Shown: piece after piece, positions 24,663 to 35,800 of the stretch
Position numbering within the stretch: position 1 is the first letter of the stretch
Layout: every line of letters begins with the position of its first letter
Assembly (NCBI GenBank): GCA_031548025.1
Contig: JAVBRM010000019.1
Coordinates: 1 to 64,000, forward strand
From: UBA5239 sp031548025
GTDB taxonomy: Bacteria > Verrucomicrobiota > Lentisphaeria > Victivallales > Victivallaceae
Direction: 5' to 3'
DNA length: 64,000 nucleotides
Notes under the pieces: model-generated
Seen by the model: only the letters and a program-made list of their open reading frames with translations
Database searches by the model: none
What the model was told of the DNA's origin: nothing
Translations under genes and position numbers: made by a program

Positions 24663-25682
24663 GTGAACTACCAGTATTTTACCGCGGACGGAATTCGAAA
24701 TGCGGAATTCATTTTAAGCGACATTGCCCATGGCAAACCGGGCGAAACCGTGGCAATTCTTCAGGATGAGTTCACGGCTCCCGCGGCGGCGCTTATGGCA
24801 ATGTGTGCCAAAAGACTTGGAATGAAACCGTTTGTAATTGATCTGTCCGTGTATGGAACGATGAATTTCACTCAGGTGGATTATACCTTCAATCCGGCGG
24901 TAAAAGCCGCCATGGAAGCCTCGGATATCGTCTTCTGTACCGGCCTTGAATTTACCAGGTTGCTCGACAGCCAGCAGGCGGCGGATGCCATTCATGATGG
25001 GAAACGCCGTTTTTATTATCTTCGGACACATGGCATTCAGGAATGGCAATTCGACTACAATTCCATCCTTCAGGCCCGGGAGCGAACGAGCGCATTGCGG
25101 GAGTTGGTCATGCGTTCCGACAGTATGCGGATTGTATCTCCCGCGGGGACGGATGTGACGGTCAAACTCGGGAGCAGAAACATTGCGGCAATTTACGATG
25201 TTCTGGCAATCATACCGTTTTTCTCGGAAGTCGCCGTTGTTCCTACCGTCGGAACGGTAAACGGAGTCATCGTCGGAGACGGCGCGGCGTCAAGACTGAG
25301 GTTAAATCATTTTGGTACCCGTGAACTCGACACAGAGCCGGTGCGATTGACGGTCAAAGACGGAGAAGTCATTGATGTTCAGGCGGAAAAAACACAATTG
25401 GAACGTATTAAAAAATTCATGGATAATGCGACTCCGCAAGCTCGCAAGATAGACGAAGTCGGATTGGTCACCACCTATTGTGAACTCACGGACAAATATC
25501 AATGGTGGCTTTGGAGAGATGGAACTCATCATTCAAAAAGCGTTCATTTGGCCATCGGCAACAACTACGATAGTTTAAAAGATTTGATACATGCTTCCGC
25601 CCACGCCGATTTCGACGTACTCAATCCGGATATTTTTATTGACGGCAAAATGATTTGCGAAAAAGGAATTTATTCCTTCTGA
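24663..25682 (+). CDS. M29 aminopeptidase / dihydroxypyridine dioxygenase-like protein
   Basis: A 339-residue cytoplasmic protein of the AmpS/aminopeptidase T fold. Recognisable parts are the N-terminal cofactor-like fold (GETVAILQDEFTAPAAALMA), the middle LRELVMRSDSMRIVSPAGTD, and a C-terminal HLAIGNNYDS and HASAHADFDV, providing histidine and acidic metal-ligand candidates. The same fold occurs in 2,5-dihydroxypyridine 5,6-dioxygenase, so hydrolase versus dioxygenase is open. The start is GTG at 24663 with AAGGAG eight bases upstream. The gene ends one base before the end of the convergent M50 gene, with no recognisable terminator between. Confidence 0.76.
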   Translation: MNYQYFTADGIRNAEFILSDIAHGKPGETVAILQDEFTAPAAALMAMCAKRLGMKPFVIDLSVYGTMNFTQVDYTFNPAVKAAMEASDIVFCTGLEFTRLLDSQQAADAIHDGKRRFYYLRTHGIQEWQFDYNSILQARERTSALRELVMRSDSMRIVSPAGTDVTVKLGSRNIAAIYDVLAIIPFFSEVAVVPTVGTVNGVIVGDGAASRLRLNHFGTRELDTEPVRLTVKDGEVIDVQAEKTQLERIKKFMDNATPQARKIDEVGLVTTYCELTDKYQWWLWRDGTHHSKSVHLAIGNNYDSLKDLIHASAHADFDVLNPDIFIDGKMICEKGIYSF

Positions 25683-27752
25683 TTAGAATTCCCGGATGAA
25701 AACCGACAGGCCGAATTGTACGAGCCGGTCCCATAAGCGTTCGCGGTGGTCGACGGAAACCGTCACCACCCGGCCGCAATCCAAAGCAACTTCCCCGTCG
25801 AACTCCAGTTCCACCCGGTAAAGCGGCAGAACCGACAAATAAGCACCGGCCTTGCCCTCTTCCAAATAAACCGGCACCGGACCGCCGAAATGCTGAAGCA
25901 ACGGCGAGTTTTTCAGCCGGGCCGCCGTCCCGTTGACCATGACGATTTTCGCCGGGTAAACAGTCAAAGAATCCTGTACCCGGACCGCCGCCGTGTCCCC
26001 GATGCGTAATTTACCGATCTCGCGGTCGACCGCATAAGCGTAAACCATGAGTTTTTTCGATACCACTTCCCCGATCAGCAGTCCTTTCGGCAGATAAGCC
26101 CCGGCGGACAAGCCCGGAACTCCCGGTACGAATATCCCGGCACTTCCGGCACGGACCGTCAAATCGCCGCGACGGCGCAACATCTCTTCCAGGCTCAGGC
26201 GGTCGGAAGCAATTTTCACCGCGGTCACCTGGCTTTCTGAGTAACGCCGCTCGTCAAGCTGTTGCAAGGTATAAAGAATTTCATCGGACTTCATGGTGCC
26301 GCGCAACCGCTTGATGGCAATTTCCAGCGGCGGCGAGTGAAGTTCAAACAGTGTGGTCCCGGCATCGACCGCAACCGCGCGCCGCGACAAGCTGTCCGTC
26401 AGATATCCCCCCTCCTGAACCGTTACCAGTTGATGTTCGGCGGGGACCGTTTCCCCGGGGAGTTTGACATTCCAGCTCAGCGGCAGGAAGAGGAGCACGA
26501 CCGCCGCCGCCAGCAGCAATGCCAGCAGATACCACCTGGCGCGATTGGCCGAGCGCCTGGAAAGCGCCCGGATAGTCTGGAACTCCCGCCAGCACGGATA
26601 AATCAGAATGCAGTAAAATTCCAGAATCACCAGGACCACCGCCAGAGCCTTGACGAAATTATGGTAGATCACCAGAATAATCGAGGTATAGAGGAATATC
26701 CGGTAAATAAACGACACCGTCCCGAAGCAGAGCAGAAACGTACCGCGGTCATTGCGCGGCCTTGAGCCCAGCCGCAGAAAGTGCCAGCGCCAGAACTGCT
26801 TGATATATTCACTCGAACGGGTCATCAGGTTCTCGATCTTCATCAGGTCGCAGAGGATATAATAGCCGTCGTAACGGATGCACGGATTGCCGTTAACCAG
26901 CAGCGTGGAAATGGTGCTGACCGCGAACACATAAAAGAGTGTCGATTTCCACGCGCCCGGCGGCAGGTACGTCCACAACAGCGCGGCAATGCCCCCCAAC
27001 AGCAATTCGACGATAATCCCCGCGGCATCGATCAACAGCCGCTGTTTACGCGGCAACCGCCAACTGTCGGTAGTGTCGGTGTAGAGGCGCGGATAAAAAA
27101 CCATGAATCCCAGGCCCAAACCACGCACCCGGCAATTGAAATGAATCGCGGCCAGCGAATGCGCCGCTTCGTGGATGAATTTCAAAAACAGGATCGCCGC
27201 GAAATATTTCGCCAGCCCCGCCCACGACAGCGAGTCGAAAAAAAACGCCCGGACCGTACTGAAATCACGGATCAGCAGCAGATAGCCGACCAACGCCGGC
27301 AGCATCAGCAGAATGATGACCGGCTTGGAAGCCGGCCAACTCACATAAGGTCTGATCTTCTCGAAAAATTTTTCCGGACGCCACGGCGGCAGTTTGAAAA
27401 AAAGATATGCCGATGAAAAACGCAGAAACGCAGTTTTCTCTTTCATTTCCGCCTGTCGGTCGCGCTTGACACCAATATCTCCGTATCCCGGGGCCAACAG
27501 ATTGTTCTGCTGCAGGAATTCCAGCAACTTCAACAGTTCATCCCGGGTAATTGCAATCCCGTTTCGGTTAAGCCTGTCCACAAACTCTCCCACCGGCACG
27601 GGCTCGGTCAAAAAAGCGATCACGTCGAGCATCGCCGGGGAAATCTTGTAATAAGCGTCCGCCTGCCGGTCAAAAAGCAGCGTAGTTTCACCGCGGATCA
27701 ACTCCACGTCGCTCCGCAGTACTCCGGTCATCGGTTCTGGCGCAGCGGCCAT
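25683..27752 (-). CDS. PqqD-like / M50 metalloprotease / HlyD-like membrane fusion protein
   Basis: A 689-residue inner-membrane protein that joins three modules. Residues about 10-90 look like a PqqD-type winged helix (LLFDRQADAYYKISPAMLDV). Then a multi-pass site-2-protease-like M50 domain follows, with the zinc motif FIHEAAHSLA (HEAAH at 194-198) and NGNPCIRYDGYYIL (Asp295), so the catalytic residues are intact. After about residue 430 comes a periplasmic HlyD-like adaptor region with split lipoyl halves and a beta-barrel. The start at 27752 is chosen because GGAGGA lies six bases upstream and it follows the previous stop directly; the longer frame from 27818 overlaps that gene. Last gene of the surface-protein cluster. 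Confidence 0.87.
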   Translation of the reverse strand: MAAAPEPMTGVLRSDVELIRGETTLLFDRQADAYYKISPAMLDVIAFLTEPVPVGEFVDRLNRNGIAITRDELLKLLEFLQQNNLLAPGYGDIGVKRDRQAEMKEKTAFLRFSSAYLFFKLPPWRPEKFFEKIRPYVSWPASKPVIILLMLPALVGYLLLIRDFSTVRAFFFDSLSWAGLAKYFAAILFLKFIHEAAHSLAAIHFNCRVRGLGLGFMVFYPRLYTDTTDSWRLPRKQRLLIDAAGIIVELLLGGIAALLWTYLPPGAWKSTLFYVFAVSTISTLLVNGNPCIRYDGYYILCDLMKIENLMTRSSEYIKQFWRWHFLRLGSRPRNDRGTFLLCFGTVSFIYRIFLYTSIILVIYHNFVKALAVVLVILEFYCILIYPCWREFQTIRALSRRSANRARWYLLALLLAAAVVLLFLPLSWNVKLPGETVPAEHQLVTVQEGGYLTDSLSRRAVAVDAGTTLFELHSPPLEIAIKRLRGTMKSDEILYTLQQLDERRYSESQVTAVKIASDRLSLEEMLRRRGDLTVRAGSAGIFVPGVPGLSAGAYLPKGLLIGEVVSKKLMVYAYAVDREIGKLRIGDTAAVRVQDSLTVYPAKIVMVNGTAARLKNSPLLQHFGGPVPVYLEEGKAGAYLSVLPLYRVELEFDGEVALDCGRVVTVSVDHRERLWDRLVQFGLSVFIREF

Positions 27753-27753
27753 G

Positions 27754-29097
27754 CTACATCCTCCGCAAATACAATACCACGCTCTTGAAAAGGCGATAAC
27801 CGAGCGACACGCGCCCACCGGAAATCTTGGCTACGCCGCGCATGCCGTAACGCAGCCCCGTCATATCGTCCGGCAGTCTCGCCCGGACCTTGTAACAATA
27901 AGTCTTCTGCTCCGTCAGCTCCGGATAATGTGAAACCTCAAGAATCCGGACCGGAATCGCCGTCTCCGGCGCGGTGTACAAAAAAAGCGTCGCGGTCAGC
28001 TCGCCACGCAAAACCGAAGCCTCGCGTTCACTGACCGGAATTTCCGCCGCCATACCGGCGCCGCCGTATATCTCAAATAATTTTTCGCCACTTCGGACCG
28101 CCTTGCCGGCAAGCTGTTCGGCGCGGCCGTCGGCCAGTACCAGAATGCCATCCGCCGGTGCCGTGACCCGGGCGTGCGCGAGGTACCATTCGGCTTCCTC
28201 CACCGAGACCTTGACCGTATCGCGCCGCGCTTCCAGCAATCTCACCTTTCCGAGCCTTTCCTGCTCGTTAAAAGCGTTCTGCTGTTCCAGCGACAATTCC
28301 GCCTCGATTTCCCGCAGCGCGCTGCCGGCGCTCGCCAGGCGGTATTTCAGTTGTCCGGTATCGTATTCGGCGATCACTTCGCCCTTTTTGACCATCTCGC
28401 CGTCCTGTTTCAGACATTTGGCGATGGGGCCGTCGAACCAGGCATAAGCCCCGGTGATGTCCGGCGCTTTCAAAGTGAACTCCGCCGTCGCCCCCTCCGG
28501 CACCCGGATAAACATCGCTCCCAGCACCACCAGCGCCAGCGCCGCCCAGATCCAGCGCTTTTTCGCATGACGCTTCACGCTCCAGAACTGGCTCTTGCAC
28601 AAACGCTGGTAATAAAGCGCTTCGGCCACCGAATTGGCCATCAGCTTGGCCGTGTTCACCACGTAGGCCGGCACCTCTTTCTCATACTCCAACAGCCAGA
28701 TAAAAGTAAAGTCCACGTTACCGCCGGTATTGGCCGGAGGCTCAAGTTTCAGACAGAAGTAAACCGCGTTATTCTGCGCCAGCTCCTCCGGCAACCCGTT
28801 ATCGGCGGTCACCGTCAACGGCTCAGCGCCGAATTCCAGGGACTCCGCCAGTCTGTTCTGAAGTACCGCCAAACGCGAATGCGGATTGGTCTGGACCTGT
28901 CCGTATTGTGCGATCACCCGGGATTTTCCTCCGGCCAGCTCCAATAAACTCGCGGTCCGGAAATTCAATAAAGACCGGCTGTTGTTCACCGCCAATGCCG
29001 CCGCGTCGTCAAAATTTCCAGCCCCGAACAGGTCGTGTCCGTATTTCAGTATCAGTGCTATCGCTTTCAGGCGCGCGGCCAGGTCTTCATTGGCCAT
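27754..29097 (-). CDS. HlyD-like adaptor with GAF-like cytoplasmic N-terminus
   Basis: A 447-residue bitopic protein. Residues about 1-185 form a cytoplasmic alpha/beta domain that looks GAF-like (FDDAAALAVNNSRSLLNFRT). One membrane helix follows (about 195-213, RWIWAALALVVLGAMFI), then a periplasmic adaptor with lipoyl halves (GPIAKCLKQDGEMVKKGEVI and ARVTAPADGILVLADGR), a coiled coil between them, and a beta-barrel with VSEREASVLRGELTATL. Such adaptors link inner-membrane transporters to outer-membrane channels. The sensory-type domain could let it respond to a cytoplasmic signal. It overlaps the upstream adaptor by 11 bases and is followed directly by the M50 fusion gene. Confidence 0.82.
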   Translation of the reverse strand: MANEDLAARLKAIALILKYGHDLFGAGNFDDAAALAVNNSRSLLNFRTASLLELAGGKSRVIAQYGQVQTNPHSRLAVLQNRLAESLEFGAEPLTVTADNGLPEELAQNNAVYFCLKLEPPANTGGNVDFTFIWLLEYEKEVPAYVVNTAKLMANSVAEALYYQRLCKSQFWSVKRHAKKRWIWAALALVVLGAMFIRVPEGATAEFTLKAPDITGAYAWFDGPIAKCLKQDGEMVKKGEVIAEYDTGQLKYRLASAGSALREIEAELSLEQQNAFNEQERLGKVRLLEARRDTVKVSVEEAEWYLAHARVTAPADGILVLADGRAEQLAGKAVRSGEKLFEIYGGAGMAAEIPVSEREASVLRGELTATLFLYTAPETAIPVRILEVSHYPELTEQKTYCYKVRARLPDDMTGLRYGMRGVAKISGGRVSLGYRLFKSVVLYLRRM

Positions 29098-29803
29098 AGA
29101 TAAGCTCCCCGGTCATACCGGCGGTAAATACCCCTTTGCCGTTTTCGACCAGGACCCGAATCCGGATGGTCCCGGTACGATGGTCGGCCTGCGGGGTGAT
29201 TTCATAGATTTTGCCGTCCGCCTTCAGATCATGGTCGGTTATCCGGAGCGAAACCGGATTGCCGACCGTCGTCAGGCTTTTATCGGTCATCGGCACGTTC
29301 ATCACAGCGATCAGCTTGCTGTCGTCGATAATCCGAACCAGCGGCTGCCCGGGGCGGACGGTTTCGTATTCGCGGGTCAGAATCTCCACCACTTTTCCGG
29401 CAAACGGCGAATGAATCGTACAAAAAGAGAGATTCAACTTTGCGTCCGCCAGATTGCTTTCCGCAATCCGGTAATCGAATTCGGCCTTTTTCAGCTCGTA
29501 ATCGCTGGTGAAATTTTGCTGCCGCAACTGTTTTTTGTCCTCATACGAAGTTTTGGCGAAACTGCATTGTTCCGAAGCCCGCGTCACCTCGATGGCAAAC
29601 CGGGCGTCATCCAGCGTCACCAGCACCTCGCCGGCCTTGAATTGCTCCCCGATCCTGACCTTGTACGGCTGCAGCACCGAGTCCGCCCGCGCCGCGATTA
29701 CCGCCTCGCGAAAGGGAAACAATACCGCTTTTACCACCGGCTTCTCCGCCGCGCCGATATACAGTGCGGCGACACCAAACATCAGAATCAGGAATTTTTT
29801 CAT
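29087..29803 (-). CDS. Secreted RND-type periplasmic adaptor subunit
   Basis: A 238-residue adaptor with a signal peptide (to about residue 18, LYIGAAEKP), a lipoyl half (SVLQPYKVRIGEQFKAGEVL), a short alpha hairpin, the second lipoyl half (CTIHSPFAGKVVEILTREYE) and a beta-barrel ending (FTAGMTGELIYG). It lacks the membrane-proximal domain of full adaptors and is short. Its ATG overlaps the end of the 3,332-residue giant by 4 bases, so the giant and this module are co-translated. No RND pump is present; the only nearby inner-membrane partner is the M50 fusion protein. Confidence 0.87.
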   Translation of the reverse strand: MKKFLILMFGVAALYIGAAEKPVVKAVLFPFREAVIAARADSVLQPYKVRIGEQFKAGEVLVTLDDARFAIEVTRASEQCSFAKTSYEDKKQLRQQNFTSDYELKKAEFDYRIAESNLADAKLNLSFCTIHSPFAGKVVEILTREYETVRPGQPLVRIIDDSKLIAVMNVPMTDKSLTTVGNPVSLRITDHDLKADGKIYEITPQADHRTGTIRIRVLVENGKGVFTAGMTGELIYGQ

Positions 29804-32800
29804 ACTCCGACCAGCTCCTCGATCAGTAATTCCAGACTACTCTTGAAAGCATCCGCCTTTTTCGGCAGCGGCTCGCCAAACACCGGGTTCAACTCAGCAA
29901 ATAACGTATCATCGTTCCCGGCAGCGGCAAACAGCATTTCCGGCATTTTCACCGGCTGATAATGGAAAAAGAACTCGTTGTCCGCGGAAGGCTCCGCTTC
30001 ATTCACCGATACCGTTTCGAAACCCCTAACCAAATTCATCATATTCTCGAGCATTGATGAAAAGCTGTCCAGGAGATTCGCTCCGGCATTGATGGCCGTG
30101 TTCGCTATGTCGTTCAGGCTGTTCGACAGGGATTGCATTTCGCCTCTGGCACTCGAGAACAAATCCTCGTAATTCGTTTCGAGACTGGAAAGGCTGCTGA
30201 TCATCTGGTCGCTCTCGGCCTGAATCCGCGACAGCGAAGCCAGAGTACCGGTTATTATTCCGTAACTGGTCGAATCAAGGCTGACCAGTTCATTGAAATC
30301 CATCACCGGCGGATTGACAAAAACGGGCGATGTATAACCGCCGCGAGCCAGCCACGCCCCTTGCATGGACGGAATAATGGAAGCATAGTTCCAGTTAAGC
30401 CCTTCGGAATAGGTATCGTTGTTGACGATCCCCGGAGCCACCGTAAGCATAATGAAGGCCTTAGTCGCCGTCGCATCCGAAATCACATAATTGGCGTCGA
30501 CGGATTCAACGTCGGCCTGATACAGCCCCGGCTCCATGAACACAGTACCGGTACCGCTGAAAATGACTTCCAACGCAATCCGGTTGCCGTTGACATCGGT
30601 ATAGAACGCGGTGATGTTTCCGCCCTGGTCCTGTCCATTATAGACATAATAGGGCTGCAGGCTTATCCATGTCGCATCCACAGCCTTGGCGCTGATACTG
30701 CCGCTCATGGTATCGAAGGGTTTGTCGCCGAGGACGTAATTGCCCGCATCGTTTCCGGAAATGTCCCATCTCACGGTGGTTATGGTATCCGCCGTAGCCA
30801 CATTCGCGGCATTATACAGGAACAACGCATCCAGAGTTACGTTGTCACCCTCGACCACGTTGGTCAGATCGCCGCTGTAATATGCGGTGGTGCTGCCGTC
30901 ATAGGTTTTGTTCGACGGGACATTCACGCTGTGAGTCAATTCGCGCGGCGAAATCGTCGCGGTGGTCGAATCTTGCTGACCGCTGTCCACAAGCTCATAG
31001 TTGCCGATCGAACTGCCGCCAAGCATCAGACCGCCGATTGTCACGGTCTTATCGACTCCGGCGTTCTTGTCGCCGAAAACTCCGGTCGCTGTGACAGTAA
31101 GATTGTCGCCGGCGATTATACCGTCATAAGTGACATTGCCATAATTCAAGGCGGCATCGAGAGAGCCGTCGTATTGGCGGTTTTCGGCAGCGATGCCGCT
31201 GATGGTAATTTGTGCCTTGCCGATCGTCGCAGTAGTGGTCGTCTGCTGGCCGCCGGCCGCAAGTTCGTAGTTGCCGCTGGAATCTCCAGCCAATATCAGA
31301 TTGCTGATCGTCACGGTCTTATCCGCCCCGGCATTGCCGTCCGCAAAAGCTCCACTTCCGCTGGTCGTAAGGCTGTCGCCCGATATGATACCACCATAGT
31401 TGACATGATCGTAATTCAGGCCGGCATTGGTCGTTCCGTTATAAGCCCGGTTTTCGGCGGCAATGCCGCTGATCGTGATCAAGGCTTTACTGATCGTCGC
31501 GGTCGCCGAATCCTGGCTGCCGCCGGAAATGACATAGTTGCCGGCATCGGTTCCGCCGAGCGTCAAATCGCTGATCGACACAACTTTGCCGATTCCGGCG
31601 TTCTTGTCGGCAAAAGCCCCATTACCAGTAACGGAAAGAGTGTCGCCGGCGATGATTCCATCGTAAACGATATTACCGTAATTCAAATCGGCATTGGTTG
31701 TACCGTCATAAGCCCGGTTTTCGGCGGCAATACCGCTGATCATGACCGAAGCCTTGCTGATCGTCGCGCTCGCCGCTGTTTGCTGGATTTCAGCAAGCTC
31801 ATAATTACCGCTGGAACTGCCGCCAAGGACCAAACCGCTGATCGACACCGTTTTGTCGATTCCGGCGTTTTTGTCGTCGAACGCCCCGGTCCCGCTGATC
31901 GTGAGACTGTCGCCCGATATCATGCCGCCATAATTTACATTGCTGTAGCTCAAATCGGCGTCGGTCGTGCCGTTATAAACCCGGTCATCGGCGGTAATAC
32001 CGCTGATCGTGATCAGAGCCTTGCTGATTGTCGCAAAAGCAACCGTCTGCTGGCCGCTGCCCGCGAGTTCGTAGTTACCGATAGAGTCCCCGCCAAGTAC
32101 CAAATCCGTGATTGTTACCTGTTTATTGACTCCGGCGTTGCCATTGGCAAAAGCCCCACTTCCGTTGATAGTGAGACTATCGCCCGATATGATACCGTCA
32201 TAATTTGCATTGACATAGTTCAAATCGGCATTGATTGTACCATTATAAACCCGGTTTTCGGCGGTAATACCGCTGATCGTGATCAAAGCCTTGCTGATCG
32301 TCGCAGTCGTCGCAGTCTGCTGGCCGTTTGCCGCCAACTCATAGTTGCCGATGGAACTGCCGCCGAGTATCAAATCACTGATCGATACCGTTTTGTCGAT
32401 TCCGGCATTCTTATCGACAAAAGCCCCATTGCCGGTAACAGAGAGGCTGTCACCCGATATCATACCACCATAATTCACGTTGTCGTAATTCACAGCGGCA
32501 TTGGTTGTGCCATTGTAAGCCCGGTCTTCCGCGATAATACCGCTGATCGTGATCAAGGCCTTGTTGATCGTGGCCGTTGCCGCCGTCTGCTGATTCGCCG
32601 CCAGCTCGTAATTGCCGATAGAGTCACCACCAAGTACCAAATCGCTGATCGTTACCTGTTTATCGACTCCGGCATTGCCATCCGCAAAAGTTCCGGTTCC
32701 ATTGACGGTAAGACTATCGCCGGCAAAAATTCCACCGTAGTTTACAATGCTGTAATCCAGAGACGCACTCCTGTCGTTGACACCATTATAAACCCGGTCT

Positions 32801-35800
32801 TCCGCGATAATTCCGCTGATCGTAATCAAGGCTTTGCTGATCGTGGCCGTCGTCGAATCCTGACTGTTTCCAGAAATAACATAGTTACCGGCATCGACTC
32901 CGCCAAGGGTCAAATCACTGATCGACGCTGTTTTGTCGACTCCAGCATTCTTATCGGCAAAGGCTCCATTTCCAGTAACGGAAAGCGTGTCGCCCGATAT
33001 CATACCGCCATAATTTATATTGCCATAATTCAAATCGACATTGGTGGTACCATTGTAAACTCGATCATCGGCAGTAATTCCACTGATCGTGACCGAAGCC
33101 TTGCTGATTGTCGCGCTCGCCGTAGTTTGCTGAGTCTCTGCAAGCTCATAATTACCGCTGGAACCGCCGCCAAGGGTCAAATCACTGATCGACACTGTTT
33201 TATCGATTTCTGCGTTTTTGTCGGCAAAAGTTCCATTACCGATAATAGAAAGAGTGTCGCCCGATATCATACCGCCGTAGTTCACGTTATCGTAATTCAA
33301 GTCGGCATTCGTCGTGCCGTTATAAACCCGTTCATCGGCAATGATACCACTGATCGTAATCTGCGCTTTGCTGACCGTCGCAAAAGCAACAGTCTGTTGA
33401 GTTGCCGCCAGCTCGTAGTTGCCGATAGAACTGCCGCCGAGTACCAGATCAGTAATCATTACCTGCTTATTGACTCCGGCATTGCCATCCGCAAAAGCTC
33501 CGGTTCCGCTGGTCGAAAGGCTGTCGCCGTCAATAATTCCACCGTAATTTACAGCATCGTAATTCAGAATTGCACTTTTATCGTTAACGCCATTGTAAAC
33601 CCGATTTTCGGCAGTAATGCCACTGATCGAGATCAAGGCCTTGCTGATCGTCGCAATCGTCGAATCCTGACTGCTGTTGGAAATGGCATAGTTGCCGGCA
33701 TCGGCCCCGCCGAGCGTCAAACCGCTGATCAACACAGCTTTGTCAACTCCGGCATTCTTATCGGTAAAAGCCCCGGTTCCGCTGATGGTGAGGCTATCGC
33801 CAAATATCATACCGCCATAATTCACGTTATCGTAGTTCAAATCGGCATTCGTCGTGCCATTGTAAGCCCGGTTTTCAGCAGTGATACCGCTGATCGTAAC
33901 CTGTGCCTGGCTGATCGTCGCCGTCGCCGTAGTTTGCTGACCGTTTATTGCAATCTCGTAGTTATCGATGGAACTGCCGCCAAGGACCAAACCGCTGATC
34001 GACACGGTTTTGTCAATTCCGGCATTCTTGTCGCCGAAACCCCCATTCCCACTGACAGAGAGGCTGTCGCCAGATATCATGCCGCCATAATTCACGTTAT
34101 CGTAGTTCAAATCGGCATTCGTCGTGCCGTTATAAACCCGGTCATCGGCAGTGATACCGCTGATCGTGATCTGCGCCTTGCTGATTATCGCAAAAGTAAC
34201 CGTCTGCTGGCCGCTGGCCGCGAGTTCGTAGTTACCGATGGAGTCTCCGCCAAGTACCAAATCAGTGATCGTTACCTGTTTATTGGCTCCCGCATTGCTG
34301 TCCGCAAAAGCTCCGGTTCCACTGATCGTGAGACTATCTTCGGCAAAAATCCCGCTGTAGTTTACATGATCATAGTTCAGATCGGCATTGGTTGTACCAT
34401 TGTAAGTCCGATCTTCAGCGATAATACCGCTGATCGTAATCAGGGCCTTGCTGATTGTCGCGGCCGCCGTAGTTTGCTGAGTCTCCGCAAGCTCATAATT
34501 ACCGCTGGAACTGCCGCCAAGGGTCAAATCACTGATGGTTACCGCTTTGTCGATTCCGGCATTTTTATCGGCAAAAGCCCCACTTCCGCTGACGGAAAGC
34601 GTGTCGCCCGATATCATGCCGCCATAGTTTACATGATCGTAATTCAAGTCGGCATTCGTCGTGCCGTTATAAACCCGGTCTTCGGCAGTGATACCGCTGA
34701 TCGTAATCAACGCCTGGCTGATCGTCGCGGTGGCTGTTTCCTGCTGAATCGCCGCCAGCTCGTAATTATCGATAGAATTACCGCCAAGCACCAAACCGCT
34801 GATCGTAACCGCCTTATCGATTCCGGCATTTTTGTCGCCAAAAGCTCCATTACCGGCAATAGAAAGACTGTCGCCCGATATCATACCGCCATAGCTTACA
34901 TGATCATAGTTCAAATCGGCATTGGTCGTACCGTTGTAAGCACGATCTTCGGCAGTAATGCCGCCGATGGTAATTTGAGCTTTGTGAATTGTCGCGATGG
35001 CAGTAGTCTGCTGACCGGTAGGGGCAAGCTCGTAGTTGTTGATGGCATTTCCAGACAAGACCAGGGTCCCGAACGTTACCATTTTGTCCACTCCGGCATT
35101 GCCGTCCGCAAAAGTTCCAGTGGTGCTGACCGAAAGACTGTCGTCACCGATCTTTCCTCCGTAAATCACTGAATCGTAATTCAGAGTCACGCTCGTGTCA
35201 GCAGTACCATTATAAGCACGATTCTCTGCGGCAATTCCGCTGATCGTAATCTGGGCTTTGTTGATTGTCGCAATGGTGGCCGTCTGCTGGCCGCTGGAGG
35301 CAAGCTCATAGTTGTTGATGGAATTCCCGGACAAGACCAAAGTACCAAGGGCCACCGTCTTGTCTACCCCCGCATTGCCGTCCGCGAAAGTTCCAGTGGT
35401 GCTGATAAAAAGATTGTCGTCGCCGATTTTTCCTCCATAAACCACCGAGTTGTAATCCAGAGTCACGCTCGTATCATCTGTACCGTTATAAGTCCGGTTT
35501 TCTGCGGCAATACCGCCGATTGTGATCAAAGCTTTGTTGATTGTCGCGGTCGTGGTCGCCTGCTGACCGGTAGGGGCAAGCTCGTAATTATGAATAGAAT
35601 TTCCGGACAATATCAGAGTGCCGAGGGTCACGGTCTTATTTACTCCGGCATTACCGTCCGCCAAAGCCCCGGTAGTGCTGACAGAAAGATTATCGTCACC
35701 GATCTTTCCTCCGTAAACCACAGAACTGTAATCCAAGATCACGCTCGTGTCAGCAGTACCATTATAAGCACGGTCTTCGGCGGTGATGCCGCTGATCGTA

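Noticed and set aside
30133..35172. A 1,679-codon open frame on the plus strand
   Set aside because: It lies wholly antisense to the YDG repeat array. The repeats have a period divisible by three and similar codons, so the opposite strand stays open by chance across all units. Its product has no domain and no ribosome site.
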